Assembly: GCA_028284565.1 (NCBI GenBank)
Contig: JANQRM010000571.1
Location: 1 to 13,791, forward strand
Direction of reading: 5' to 3'
DNA: 13,791 bases
Origin: Anaerolineae bacterium
Lineage (GTDB): Bacteria > Chloroflexota > Anaerolineae > Aggregatilineales > Phototrophicaceae
The notes beneath the pieces are model-generated. The model was given only the letters and a program-made list of their open reading frames with translations. It ran no database searches and had not been told where the DNA came from. Below are positions 1-6,487 of the stretch, piece after piece; the first letter of the stretch is position 1, and each line of letters begins with the position of its first letter. The position numbers and the translations under genes were made by a program.

Positions 1-695
1 GCTAACGCTAAATCGACTTCTTGGAACGCACCGGGTCCAAGCACTTGGGTATTCACTTGTCCACTTAGGGCGACAATTGGCACGCGGTCCACTTTGGCAT
101 CCCACAAGCCTGTCAAGAGATTCGTCGAGCCGGGTCCTGCGATACCGAGACAGCCTGCGGGTTTGCCCGTGACTTTGGCATAGCCACTGGCCGCGAAGGA
201 TGCCGCCCCTTCATGCCGAACCCCATAAAAGCGCATGGCTCCTTTTTCTTCCTGCACACGGATGGCATCCGCAACCCCAAGATTGGAATGTCCGACCATA
301 CCAAAGATGACTTCGAGTCCCCAATCTGCCGCGACTTCCATCATCTGCTTGGAAATCGTGTCTTCTGGCTCATCGGGTCCTGTCGCCACATAAATGCCAT
401 CATCGCGTATGTCTACTGGATAGGTTTCTACGGCATCATCATAGCCCCCAGGAGGTGAGCCATCTTTGGGGTCATATTCGTAGCCATGCCACGGACAGTG
501 CACATAACCCCCTTCAATCATGCCTTCGCCCAAAGGACCGCCTTGATGCGGACAATGATTATCGAGTGCGGAATATTCGCCTTCGTATTTCACAAGACAA
601 ATGGGGATTTTTCCGGCAGTGACGGCAGTGACGCTATTGTCATCCAGCGGGTCTGGTTTATCAGCAACTTTGTGCCATACGGTTTTTTCGGTCAT
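1..695 (-). CDS. Rieske [2Fe-2S] domain fused to ThDP-dependent (pyruvate oxidase/acetolactate synthase-like) enzyme, C-terminus outside window
   Basis: Only the first 231 codons are inside the window. Residues about 5-105 form a Rieske-type ferredoxin domain: the cluster ligands are visible as C48-P-H50 and C67-P-W-H70, in the CxH...CxxH arrangement of NirD/dioxygenase ferredoxins. From about residue 113 the sequence becomes the pyrimidine-binding (PYR) domain of the POX/AHAS family of thiamine diphosphate enzymes: FGMVGHSN at 131-138, and RHEGAASFAASGYAK at 160-174, with E162 as the expected cofactor-activating glutamate, followed by GIAGPGSTNLLTGL. Family knowledge says such enzymes decarboxylate 2-oxo acids, and the Rieske domain should carry one electron; the exact substrate cannot be told. 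Start chosen at ATG 695 because AAGGAG lies 7 nt upstream. Another ATG at 700 is out of frame and closed after two codons. The middle and C-terminal ThDP domains should lie to the left of the window. Confidence 0.88.
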   Translation of the reverse strand, partial: MTEKTVWHKVADKPDPLDDNSVTAVTAGKIPICLVKYEGEYSALDNHCPHQGGPLGEGMIEGGYVHCPWHGYEYDPKDGSPPGGYDDAVETYPVDIRDDGIYVATGPDEPEDTISKQMMEVAADWGLEVIFGMVGHSNLGVADAIRVQEEKGAMRFYGVRHEGAASFAASGYAKVTGKPAGCLGIAGPGSTNLLTGLWDAKVDRVPIVALSGQVNTQVLGPGAFQEVDLAL

Positions 696-768
696 GTCAT
701 ATCTCCTTTTCACAGATGTCAGAAATCCGAATATCAGAATTATGTTTTCTGGATAATCCGGTTTATTC

Positions 769-796
769 GTAAGGGCGTACAGCTGTACGCCCCTAC
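769..796. repeat. GTAGGGGC-type intergenic palindrome
   Basis: Positions 773-792 read GGGCGTACAGCTGTACGCCC, a perfect 20-bp palindrome. One mismatch further out the symmetry resumes (GTA at 769-771 against TAC at 794-796). It lies in the leader of the Rieske-ThDP gene, about 75 nt before its start codon. No T-run follows on either strand, so it is not a plain terminator. I recall palindromes framed by GTAGGGGC...GCCCCTAC as scattered intergenic repeats in Chloroflexota and some other phyla; that is memory, not a search. A decayed relative sits at 4247-4271. Confidence 0.7.
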
Positions 797-902
797 AAGA
801 AGGCTTTTTGATGTAAAAATATCATAATCGTAACATCAATAATTCAATCGGCTTACACACCATAAAACTATCGTGTCTGAGGCGATACGACAAATGTGAA
901 TC

Positions 903-930
903 AAAAACGCGCCCATCATGAGCGCGCTTT
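903..930 (-). terminator. Rho-independent terminator after the secreted-protein gene
   Basis: Read on the minus strand, GCGCG pairs with CGCGC across a 9-nt loop; outside this a single mismatch is followed by three A-T pairs, and the right arm runs into TTTTT. It begins about 20 nt past the stop codon of the gene at 951-1706, where an intrinsic terminator is expected, and separates that gene from the Rieske-ThDP gene downstream. Confidence 0.75.
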
Positions 931-950
931 CAATGTAATGCTGAGACGAC

Positions 951-1706
951 TTACGGTGTGACGAAGAATTCACTCGTCTTCACATAGGTCGGCGGAATGC
1001 CATCGAAAATGGTCTCCGTCACTTTGCCATTGAAAGGACCTATGTTGACTTGATATTCACAACTCGTCAGATAATAGATGGAGAATAATCCATCGGGGCT
1101 TTGTGCCAAGAGTTGATTGCTACCGGTTGGACAGGGGATTGTGGCTAGCTCTTCATCACTAATGGATGTGGCGACATACCCGTTACTATTACTTCCAACG
1201 CCATAGACGAAGATTCCATCGGGGTCTACGTAAACTGCGCCATTCGTATCCACTGTGCCAATGGGTGCTGGACCGCCTGAGAAGCCTGTTCCACTACTGC
1301 CACTCGTTGTATCGGGGCAAAAGATATTAATCTGATAGAATACCGACCCACTCGTCAGCAATGCTTGGATGGTCACGCTGACATCCTGCTCAACCGTTCC
1401 GGTTAAAGTTGCTGATTCCCCTTTGGCTTGGAAGACACCACTATCCGTAGCGGCGGGTGCGCCATCAATAAATACCACGATGGTGTATCCAGATAATCCA
1501 GCAAGGTCAGTTCCAGTTACCTCAACGCCCGAACCTGCTTTGATTGCATAGGGACCCAGATTAATGGGAACACCCGCATTGGCACGGGCGGCGGCTAAGG
1601 TTGTTGGCGTGCATTCATCAGCGGCGAAGGCTGTCGGTGCGACCATCAACAAGAGAGTCATAATAATGAGAACGATAGGCAGTGTCACACGGAAAAACTT
1701 AAGCAT
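951..1706 (-). CDS. Secreted protein of unknown function
   Basis: 251 residues. The start is taken as ATG 1706 because AAGGA stands 7 nt before it; a GTG five codons earlier (1721) is in frame but lacks such a site. The N terminus is a classical signal peptide: MLKFFR, a hydrophobic stretch to about residue 23, then TAFA before the likely cleavage after A28. The mature part is rich in Gly, Ser, Thr and Val with few charges, as in many exported beta-sandwich proteins, and has four cysteines (C32 and one each in IFCPDT, IPCPTG and TSCEY) that could form two disulphides. There is a Gly/Ser-rich linker (TSGSSGTGFSGG) around the middle. I recognise no catalytic motif, LPXTG signal or lipobox. It has its own terminator just downstream and is divergent from the C-S lyase gene. 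Confidence 0.8.
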   Translation of the reverse strand: MLKFFRVTLPIVLIIMTLLLMVAPTAFAADECTPTTLAAARANAGVPINLGPYAIKAGSGVEVTGTDLAGLSGYTIVVFIDGAPAATDSGVFQAKGESATLTGTVEQDVSVTIQALLTSGSVFYQINIFCPDTTSGSSGTGFSGGPAPIGTVDTNGAVYVDPDGIFVYGVGSNSNGYVATSISDEELATIPCPTGSNQLLAQSPDGLFSIYYLTSCEYQVNIGPFNGKVTETIFDGIPPTYVKTSEFFVTP

Positions 1707-1880
1707 GTATTGTTCCTTCACACAGTATTCAGACGGGCTTTAGTGTAGCGATTGCCAACTTACAACACCCTAACATCTATCGCAATAATCGGAAATGTTT
1801 TGTAAGGCATATTCCTGTGTTGAATAACAGGGTATGATTGTCTGACGAATGCCAACCTTTGCACCATGAAGGATACTACA

Positions 1881-3059
1881 ATGCCTATCTATGACTTCGA
1901 TAAAATCGTCGACCGCCGAGCCTATAACAGTGGGAAATGGAATCGCTATCCCGAAGATGTCATTCCCATGTGGGTTGCGGATACCGATTTTGAAGCCCCG
2001 CCGGAAATTGCTGAAGCTATCCGTCGGCGCATGGAACATCACACCTTTGGCTATACTTTTCAATTCGATGCCATGCAAGAAGCAGTTGCAGAGCGCATGA
2101 AGCAACGCTACAACTATGAGGTGTTGCCCGAAGAAGTCATGTTCAGTGCAACGGTCAATATCTCGCTCAATGTGATTGCGAAGTCCTTTGGTAAGGATGG
2201 GGATGCTATCTTGATGCAGTCGCCGATATATGGTCCCTTCCGCATGGCTCCAGCGAATCAAGGGAAGTTTGCCTATCAAGTCGAATTGCAAGCTGTCCAA
2301 GATAGTGACCACACCTTCCACTATGAGATAGATTATGATGCGCTCCAATTTGCGGCGATGAGTCCGCAATCGAAAATGCTCTTTCTCTGCAATCCGCATA
2401 ATCCGGGGGGCTTTGCTTATACTCGTGAGATGCTAGAGAAGACGGTGCAGATTTGCATGGACAATGACTTGATAATTGTCTCCGATGAGATTCATGCTGA
2501 GGTCATGCTTGATCGGAAACAACACATCCCGACAGCAACTTTATCCCCAGAGATTGCCCAGCATACGATGACCCTCCTCAGCCCTAGTAAGATGTTCAAT
2601 ACTCCCGGCTTGCAATGTGCTATCATGATTGTCCACAACGAGGAGTGGCGGAAGCAGATGGCAATGACACAGTTCAGTATGGGTTATGCCAATATGCTGG
2701 GTGTAGAAGCGTCCCTCGCCGCTTATCTGCATGGTGATGAGTGGCAACGGCAAGCCCTCGCTTATATGCAAGCCAACCGCGATTATGCGCTGGAGTATAT
2801 TCAGGAGTGCTTCCCGCATGTGAAAACGACGGTTCCTGAAACGACCTTCTTGCTCTGGATGGATTGGCGTGATGTGCCGATTGACGAGAACCCGTATGAT
2901 TTTTGTCTGAATGAAGCAAAGGTTGCGCTGAGTCCGGGCAACTTCTTCGGGGACAATACAGATGGTTTTGTCCGTTTGAATTATGGTTGTCCGCGTTCTA
3001 TCTTGCAGGAGGGCTTAGAACGCATCCACAAAGCCTTAGAACGTCGGCTGGGGAGTTAA
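1881..3059 (+). CDS. patB: PatB/MalY-family PLP-dependent C-S lyase (cystathionine beta-lyase type)
   Basis: 392 residues, the usual length of fold-type I PLP enzymes of the MalY/PatB group, which cleave C-S bonds of cystathionine or other cysteine conjugates to pyruvate, ammonia and a thiol, in the cytosol. Seen in the sequence: the N-terminal FDKIVDRR and PMWVADTDFE segments typical of this group; CNPHNPGG at 170-177 (PLP-site loop); SDEIHAE from S201 with D202 expected to contact the pyridine nitrogen; SPSKMFNTPGLQ with K237 as the expected Schiff-base lysine; and RLNYGCPRS near the C terminus with the substrate carboxylate-binding arginine. Start placed at ATG 1881 because GAAGGA at 1868-1873 sits 7 nt ahead of it; an in-frame ATG at 1866 overlaps that site. 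MalY also represses the E. coli maltose regulon; nothing here indicates such a role. The stop codon overlaps that of the opposing Nudix gene. Confidence 0.92.
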   Translation: MPIYDFDKIVDRRAYNSGKWNRYPEDVIPMWVADTDFEAPPEIAEAIRRRMEHHTFGYTFQFDAMQEAVAERMKQRYNYEVLPEEVMFSATVNISLNVIAKSFGKDGDAILMQSPIYGPFRMAPANQGKFAYQVELQAVQDSDHTFHYEIDYDALQFAAMSPQSKMLFLCNPHNPGGFAYTREMLEKTVQICMDNDLIIVSDEIHAEVMLDRKQHIPTATLSPEIAQHTMTLLSPSKMFNTPGLQCAIMIVHNEEWRKQMAMTQFSMGYANMLGVEASLAAYLHGDEWQRQALAYMQANRDYALEYIQECFPHVKTTVPETTFLLWMDWRDVPIDENPYDFCLNEAKVALSPGNFFGDNTDGFVRLNYGCPRSILQEGLERIHKALERRLGS

Positions 3060-3538
3060 TAGACCACCTCTTCTAACAGGTTCTCGGGTGTGTCATAGAC
3101 GAATCTGCATTGCCAGATGGCAGGGTTGTCGCTGAGTAGATGCGACCAGTAGACCGTATCGGCGTAAGGGCGATGATACGTATCAAGGTCCGTGAGGGGT
3201 ATCCAGCACAGTTCCCCTTCGGATGACTGGTTGGTGGGGATGTCGCCTGTGGCGGAGTCGGCGCGGAAGATGAAGAGCAACCAATGGACGGGATAAGCGA
3301 TGTCGATGACGGTTTGGATGGCGCGCAGAGTTGGGCTGTGGATGATCAATCCGGTTTCCTCTTTGACTTCACGGATGCAACATGTTTGCGGGGATTCGCC
3401 ATGTTCCATCTTGCCACCGGGAGGCGACCATAAGCCAATATGGGGTGGATTGGCGCGCTTGAGCAACAACACGCTGTCATCCCGAAAGACATAGCACAAG
3501 GACCCCACGACAATATGCTCAGGAAAGGGATTCTGCAT
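3056..3538 (-). CDS. Nudix hydrolase, MutT-like
   Basis: 160 residues from ATG 3538. The complete Nudix box (G x5 E x7 REU x EE x GU) is present as G42-K-M-E-H-G-E48, seven residues, then R56-E-V-K-E-E-T-G-L64; the glutamates at 57, 60 and 61 should bind the catalytic metal. The preceding WSPPGG is also typical. Such enzymes hydrolyse nucleoside diphosphates linked to another group, for example 8-oxo-dGTP; substrate is not readable from the box. An in-frame start 27 codons upstream (3619) would lie deep inside the preceding histidine phosphatase gene and give a non-conserved extension, so 3538 is preferred. It overlaps the phosphatase gene by 20 nt, implying co-transcription and perhaps coupled translation. 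Its TAA overlaps the TAA of the opposing C-S lyase gene. Confidence 0.92.
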   Translation of the reverse strand: MQNPFPEHIVVGSLCYVFRDDSVLLLKRANPPHIGLWSPPGGKMEHGESPQTCCIREVKEETGLIIHSPTLRAIQTVIDIAYPVHWLLFIFRADSATGDIPTNQSSEGELCWIPLTDLDTYHRPYADTVYWSHLLSDNPAIWQCRFVYDTPENLLEEVVY

Positions 3539-4010
3539 CCGCGCTTCCGAGTGCGTCAAAGACCTTAGGCGGAAGCAACCAGACGAGTTCACCCCGTAAG
3601 GATGTGGCGGAGAAGACATCTACCCGTGCGAGTGCGCCCTTTTTCATAGCGACACTTGCGCCTGTGAGTTCGTTGACGATTTCGCTCATACTGGGGTTGT
3701 GTCCCACGAACATGACTTGACTGTTGGATTTCATATCTTTAACTAAATGGCGTAAGTTCTGTAAGTCAAAGTTGAAATTGACGGCATCTGTCACAACGAC
3801 TTCTTGGTTGAGTGCCGTGGCGATGATGTCGGCGGTTTGCTTGGCGCGGACTCGCGGACTGCTGAAGATTTGTTCTGGTTTGATGCCTAAACGTTTGATG
3901 ACCTTACTGGCAGTTGTCGTTCGCTGGATTCCACGGGGAGTCAAGGCACGGTCGTGGTCAGATGAAGCCATATCTTCGGCTTCTGCATGACGGACAAAAT
4001 ACAATCTCAT
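3519..4010 (-). CDS. sixA: SixA-like histidine phosphatase
   Basis: 163 residues, matching the length of SixA phosphohistidine phosphatases. The RHG-type active site is at the very start, FVRHAEAED, with R7 and the nucleophile H8 at the same numbering as in E. coli SixA. SSPRVRAKQTA supplies R55, and VGHNPSM supplies the second histidine, H104. SixA removes phosphate from His of phosphotransfer proteins, but close relatives act on small phosphate esters, so the physiological substrate is open. Start at ATG 4010 is preferred because GAGAGG lies about 6 nt upstream; an in-frame start 14 codons earlier (4052) falls within the probable promoter. First gene of a two-gene unit with the Nudix gene. 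Confidence 0.9.
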   Translation of the reverse strand: MRLYFVRHAEAEDMASSDHDRALTPRGIQRTTTASKVIKRLGIKPEQIFSSPRVRAKQTADIIATALNQEVVVTDAVNFNFDLQNLRHLVKDMKSNSQVMFVGHNPSMSEIVNELTGASVAMKKGALARVDVFSATSLRGELVWLLPPKVFDALGSADAESLS

Positions 4011-4039
4011 TGTATCCTCTCGTGTTTCGTTATCCATCT

Positions 4040-4056
4040 TGTTATGTATCATAACA
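4040..4056 (-). promoter_or_regulatory. Probable sixA promoter with overlapping inverted repeat
   Basis: On the minus strand TGTTATGAT is an extended -10 element (TGn + TATGAT, 4053-4048) placed to start transcription near 4041, about 30 nt ahead of the sixA start codon. No good -35 is seen at 17 nt, which extended -10 promoters tolerate. The same bases form a perfect inverted repeat, TGTTATG-3 nt-CATAACA, that could be an operator. Both points are pattern-based inference. Confidence 0.45.
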
Positions 4057-4103
4057 CAGGTCGGTTAAGAGTCGTTGCGATTGGTTTGAAATAGATTTTA
4101 GAA

Positions 4104-4127
4104 GTCAGATTTCAGACATCAGATTTT
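4104..4127. repeat. CAGAT-rich dispersed intergenic repeat, copy
   Basis: GTCAGATTTCAGACATCAGATTTT here matches GACAGATTTTAGACATCAGATTGT at 5341-5364 in 21 of 24 positions. Related shorter copies are at 713-727 and 9753-9766. All are intergenic and none is in a coding region I annotate. Confidence 0.55.
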
Positions 4128-4246
4128 TCGTTGGTTAGCCTATTAACTCATCTTTCAGCATTTTTTCTATTTCGTAGGTGACCTAAATTTGTTTAATTGA
4201 GTAGATGTCAAAAATAATGAATCTATGCCATAAATGAGGCGGTGTC

Positions 4247-4271
4247 GGGACGGTTCACGAACTGCCCTTAC
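4247..4271. repeat. Decayed GTAGGGGC-type palindrome
   Basis: An imperfect hairpin: GGTTC at 4252-4256 faces GAACT at 4259-4263 across a 2-nt loop, with outer GGG/CCC arms interrupted by one mismatch and ending in TTAC. The outer frame resembles the perfect palindrome at 769-796, though the inner sequence differs. Probably an old copy of the same repeat class. Confidence 0.4.
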
Positions 4272-4358
4272 CTATTTCTGGCTTAATTTGACAGATTCGT
4301 CTCATTTTGCCTTTTCTATAATTCAGGTTATACAACTCACAAAGCCTCTCAAAAAACA

Positions 4359-5192
4359 TTATTCATCATCCATAAGCTGGTCATCTGATTTCATCAGGTC
4401 TAAGTAGTGTTGCATGGCGGTTCGTAGGGTTTGGGAATGGTCATTGCCAAAGGAAGCGTCGATATGGGAAGCGACATCAAAGAAGTAGGTGGTCAGATGT
4501 TCGAGCGCATGAAAGATGGAGTCTCCGTCGAGTTGCTGAATTATGGTTTGTTCAAGCATTTGGAGACGCTCAGCTGGGAGTTGGTCGATTTCGCGGAAGT
4601 GTCGGGTTTGGAGTTGGTCTAAGAGACCATCGAGTTCAATGGCGCGGTTTCGCATCTCTTGGAAGTAATAGATGGCGCGCCAGAGTTGGTCCCGTTTGAT
4701 GGCAACGGCGATATGCGTGATGTAGTGCCAGATGGGGTCGAGATAGCGATGATAACGTTGTTCCAGACTAATGGGTTGATGTGTTTTCCATGTTTGTTGT
4801 TGGATGGATTCGAGTTGTCCCGTGTGGTCGAAGATGATTTTCCAATCGGGTGAATTGGCGGATAGGGCTTTTCGTGAGACGAAGGAGATGTCAATTTCGA
4901 GGAAGTTGGTGAGAATGATGGCGTATAAGCCGACTTCGTCTCCGCGAATGTCTTTGAATCGCCAGAGGACGGGGAGAATATCGCGGATTTTGCCTTCCCA
5001 TTCGTCGAAGATGGTCAGTGCGTCATAGTTGTCATGCACCACGACTGAGAGGTCGAGATCGGAATATTGGTCTTTGAAGTTATAGGAAGCCGAGCCGACG
5101 AGCAGTACCCCTGCGATGCGCTCATCTTGGGATAAGGCAGTGGTGAGGGTGTCGAGCATGGCTTGGCGGGATTGACTGTCGTAGTGTTGCAT
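4359..5192 (-). CDS. Nucleotidyltransferase-fold protein, substrate unknown
   Basis: 277 residues. The pol-beta-type nucleotidyltransferase signature is clear: G33-S34, followed by D45-x-D47 in YSDLDLSVVV, and a third acidic residue D101 in LEIDISF, the triad that binds the metal ions for NMP transfer. The remaining C-terminal 170 residues are predicted alpha-helical and resemble the helical tails of AadE/lincosamide-type transferases, but I cannot assign a substrate; antibiotic modification should not be assumed. The length is too great for a MNT antitoxin and no HEPN partner is adjacent. ATG 5192 is the only good start; its upstream AAAGAAA is a weak ribosome site. The gene stands alone, with a 350-nt gap before sixA. 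Confidence 0.82.
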   Translation of the reverse strand: MQHYDSQSRQAMLDTLTTALSQDERIAGVLLVGSASYNFKDQYSDLDLSVVVHDNYDALTIFDEWEGKIRDILPVLWRFKDIRGDEVGLYAIILTNFLEIDISFVSRKALSANSPDWKIIFDHTGQLESIQQQTWKTHQPISLEQRYHRYLDPIWHYITHIAVAIKRDQLWRAIYYFQEMRNRAIELDGLLDQLQTRHFREIDQLPAERLQMLEQTIIQQLDGDSIFHALEHLTTYFFDVASHIDASFGNDHSQTLRTAMQHYLDLMKSDDQLMDDE

Positions 5193-5482
5193 CGGGTTTT
5201 CTTTGTTTGGATTGGGTTGGTGATTTGTTAGTTTCGGTTTTTATTGCCGGCGGTGCTATATGTTTTTCGGCGGTTGGTAAGGGGCTTCCCGCCATACTTT
5301 CGATATTTGGTAAGAATTCGGTTAGAAAAAGATTTCAGATGACAGATTTTAGACATCAGATTGTAGCTGTTGAGATGGGAAATTGTCCGGGATTCAGCAT
5401 CGGTTGATTGTCGCTTTTCTAAAACACGATTATGTCTAAGAGAAGCGTATCACAGATTGAAGGCAAAGTGGGATGGATTTGG
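5193..5482. other. Gene-free stretch with dispersed-repeat copy
   Basis: Upstream region of the nucleotidyltransferase gene. Plus-strand frames beginning with TTG at 5207 and ATG at 5370 overlap one another, lack ribosome sites and end inside the opposite-strand remnant, so I do not call them. A CAGAT-rich repeat copy lies at 5336-5364. I could not find a well-spaced promoter for the nucleotidyltransferase gene. Confidence 0.5.
5336..5364. repeat. CAGAT-rich dispersed intergenic repeat, copy
   Basis: CAGATGACAGATTTT at 5336-5350 continues into TAGACATCAGATTGT. The second half is the partner of the copy at 4104-4127 (21 of 24 identical). Confidence 0.55.
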
Positions 5483-5814
5483 CTATGCATATGCATCGGG
5501 GTTATTAGGGCAGTTAATTCTCATCAGTGCGATGTATTCGGCTAGCACTTTGTACCAATCGTATACAAGCATGACTCCATATTTGATACGGTCTTGAAGC
5601 ACATCGCCGCGGTAGTGAGCGATATCTAATGTATATTGATAGTTATGATGTGTTAGGTCATCGCGGTCATCTCGATTTTTTACGATATAACTACGAAATG
5701 GGTGTTCTTTTGTCATATCAATAAATGAGACTTCCCACTCTTCTTTAGATACCAGATGTTGAAGTCAGTTGACGATATGTTTGAAACTATTATAGGGCAA
5801 ATTAGCGTGTCAAG
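5483..5814 (-). pseudogene. Probable decayed gene (internal TGA), unknown product
   Basis: From ATG 5716 to TAG 5483 an open frame gives 77 residues with ordinary protein composition (KEHPFRSYIVKNRDDRDD, later GVMLVYDWYKVLAEYIALM). The same frame stays protein-like upstream of that ATG: KEEWEVSFID directly precedes it, then comes a TGA at 5767-5765, and beyond the TGA ANLPYNSFKHIVN follows in the same frame until another TGA near 5814. The interrupting TGA could be a mutated TGG codon. No ribosome site fits ATG 5716. I therefore read it as the 3' part of a gene that lost its start and acquired a stop; a genuine short gene from 5716 is the alternative. I recognise no family. Confidence 0.45.
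5769..5796 (+). promoter_or_regulatory. Candidate promoter of the membrane-protein gene
   Basis: TTGACG (5769-5774), 16-nt spacer, TATAGG (5791-5796), giving a start point near 5803 and a leader of about 30 nt before ATG 5835. The -35 box matches consensus at 5 of 6 positions, the -10 box at 4 of 6. Confidence 0.4.
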
Positions 5815-5834
5815 ATACTTACAGGAGAGAGAGC

Positions 5835-6467
5835 ATGATACGTAGAATATCCGGCTTCATTATATCAGTTGGTGCGCTAGTTTTCATTATCGGCGTTACA
5901 CGTCCGGTGATTGTGGACTTCGTTTTTGCAGGGATCTATCAGCGTCGTCAGCTCATAGAACTCAATTTCGAAGAGTGGCTGTTCGGGCATTTAGCAATGG
6001 GTGTGGGTGGCCTTATCATCGGAGCTGGGATCGTGATTTTTGCCTTTGCTGTGCATAAAGGAACAGCAAATTGGTTATACAGAGTGTTGGCATATGCGGC
6101 GGCAATCACAGGAATTGTGGCAACCTCCTGCTGGATGTATACCAGATATGGTCACATTGCTCTGCCAGCTGAAGTCGTATCCCTCTCTCCAGTGAGGAGT
6201 TACAAACTAGCACACGAGCTTTACATTAACCTTATGATAGTAAGTATCGTCCTTACCGGGTTTGTGATTTTGCTAACCTATACACGAATTGGTGGCATAC
6301 TTATCATGGTAGCCGAAATTGGTGTGGTGTTGATAACGCTGGAACTATGGAATGAGATTATTCCCGGTATTCACCCTCCTATCGCATTTATGATGGGTGT
6401 CATCCTCATGATTGCGCCGTCCTTCGAAATTGCTAATCGGGCAAGATATATGGAGCATCAACCGTAG
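5835..6467 (+). CDS. Multi-pass membrane protein of unknown function
   Basis: 210 residues starting at ATG 5835, preceded by AGGAGA about 8 nt upstream. I count six likely membrane segments, at roughly residues 5-26, 48-70, 81-102, 128-148, 150-171 and 178-197, joined by short loops; the longest soluble loops are near 27-47 and 103-127. The N terminus MIRR is positively charged, suggesting it stays in the cytoplasm. I see no transporter, kinase or protease motif and do not recognise the family. The gene faces the GNAT gene tail-to-tail with only 8 nt between the stops, and a small hairpin spans the junction. Its promoter region overlaps the remains of the decayed gene on the other strand. Confidence 0.78.
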   Translation: MIRRISGFIISVGALVFIIGVTRPVIVDFVFAGIYQRRQLIELNFEEWLFGHLAMGVGGLIIGAGIVIFAFAVHKGTANWLYRVLAYAAAITGIVATSCWMYTRYGHIALPAEVVSLSPVRSYKLAHELYINLMIVSIVLTGFVILLTYTRIGGILIMVAEIGVVLITLELWNEIIPGIHPPIAFMMGVILMIAPSFEIANRARYMEHQP

Positions 6468-6469
6468 GC

Positions 6470-6487
6470 TGGTGCTCATTTGCACCA
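6470..6487. terminator. Hairpin between convergent genes, possible bidirectional terminator
   Basis: TGGTGC pairs with GCACCA across a 6-nt loop, right at the junction of two convergent genes; it also encodes the last codons of the GNAT protein. There is no T-run on either side, so termination activity is doubtful. Confidence 0.3.

Larger units (their letters stand above)
4011..4358. other. Gene-free stretch between sixA and the nucleotidyltransferase gene
   Basis: About 350 nt, AT-rich, with no credible coding frame. It holds the sixA promoter at its left end, one copy of the CAGAT-rich dispersed repeat (4104-4127), and a decayed GTAGGGGC-type palindrome (4247-4271). A TATAAT at 4317-4322 on the plus strand has no gene after it and no well-spaced -35. 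No convincing terminator for the nucleotidyltransferase gene was found. Confidence 0.6.

Noticed and set aside
213..827. Plus-strand frames at 213-458 and 486-827
   Set aside because: They lie opposite the Rieske-ThDP gene, whose cluster and cofactor motifs are unmistakable in the minus-strand frame.
4359..5192. MNT antitoxin of a HEPN/MNT toxin-antitoxin pair
   Set aside because: The protein is 277 residues, about twice the usual MNT length, and no HEPN gene with an RX4-6H motif is next to it.
5207..5597. Two overlapping short plus-strand frames (TTG 5207 and ATG 5370)
   Set aside because: No ribosome sites, they overlap each other in different frames, and the second runs across the more protein-like minus-strand remnant.
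5789..5813. Minus-strand TTGACA and TATAAT before the decayed gene
   Set aside because: The boxes are individually perfect but only 13 nt apart, too close for sigma70. The frame also reads as protein through this segment, so the match is likely chance.
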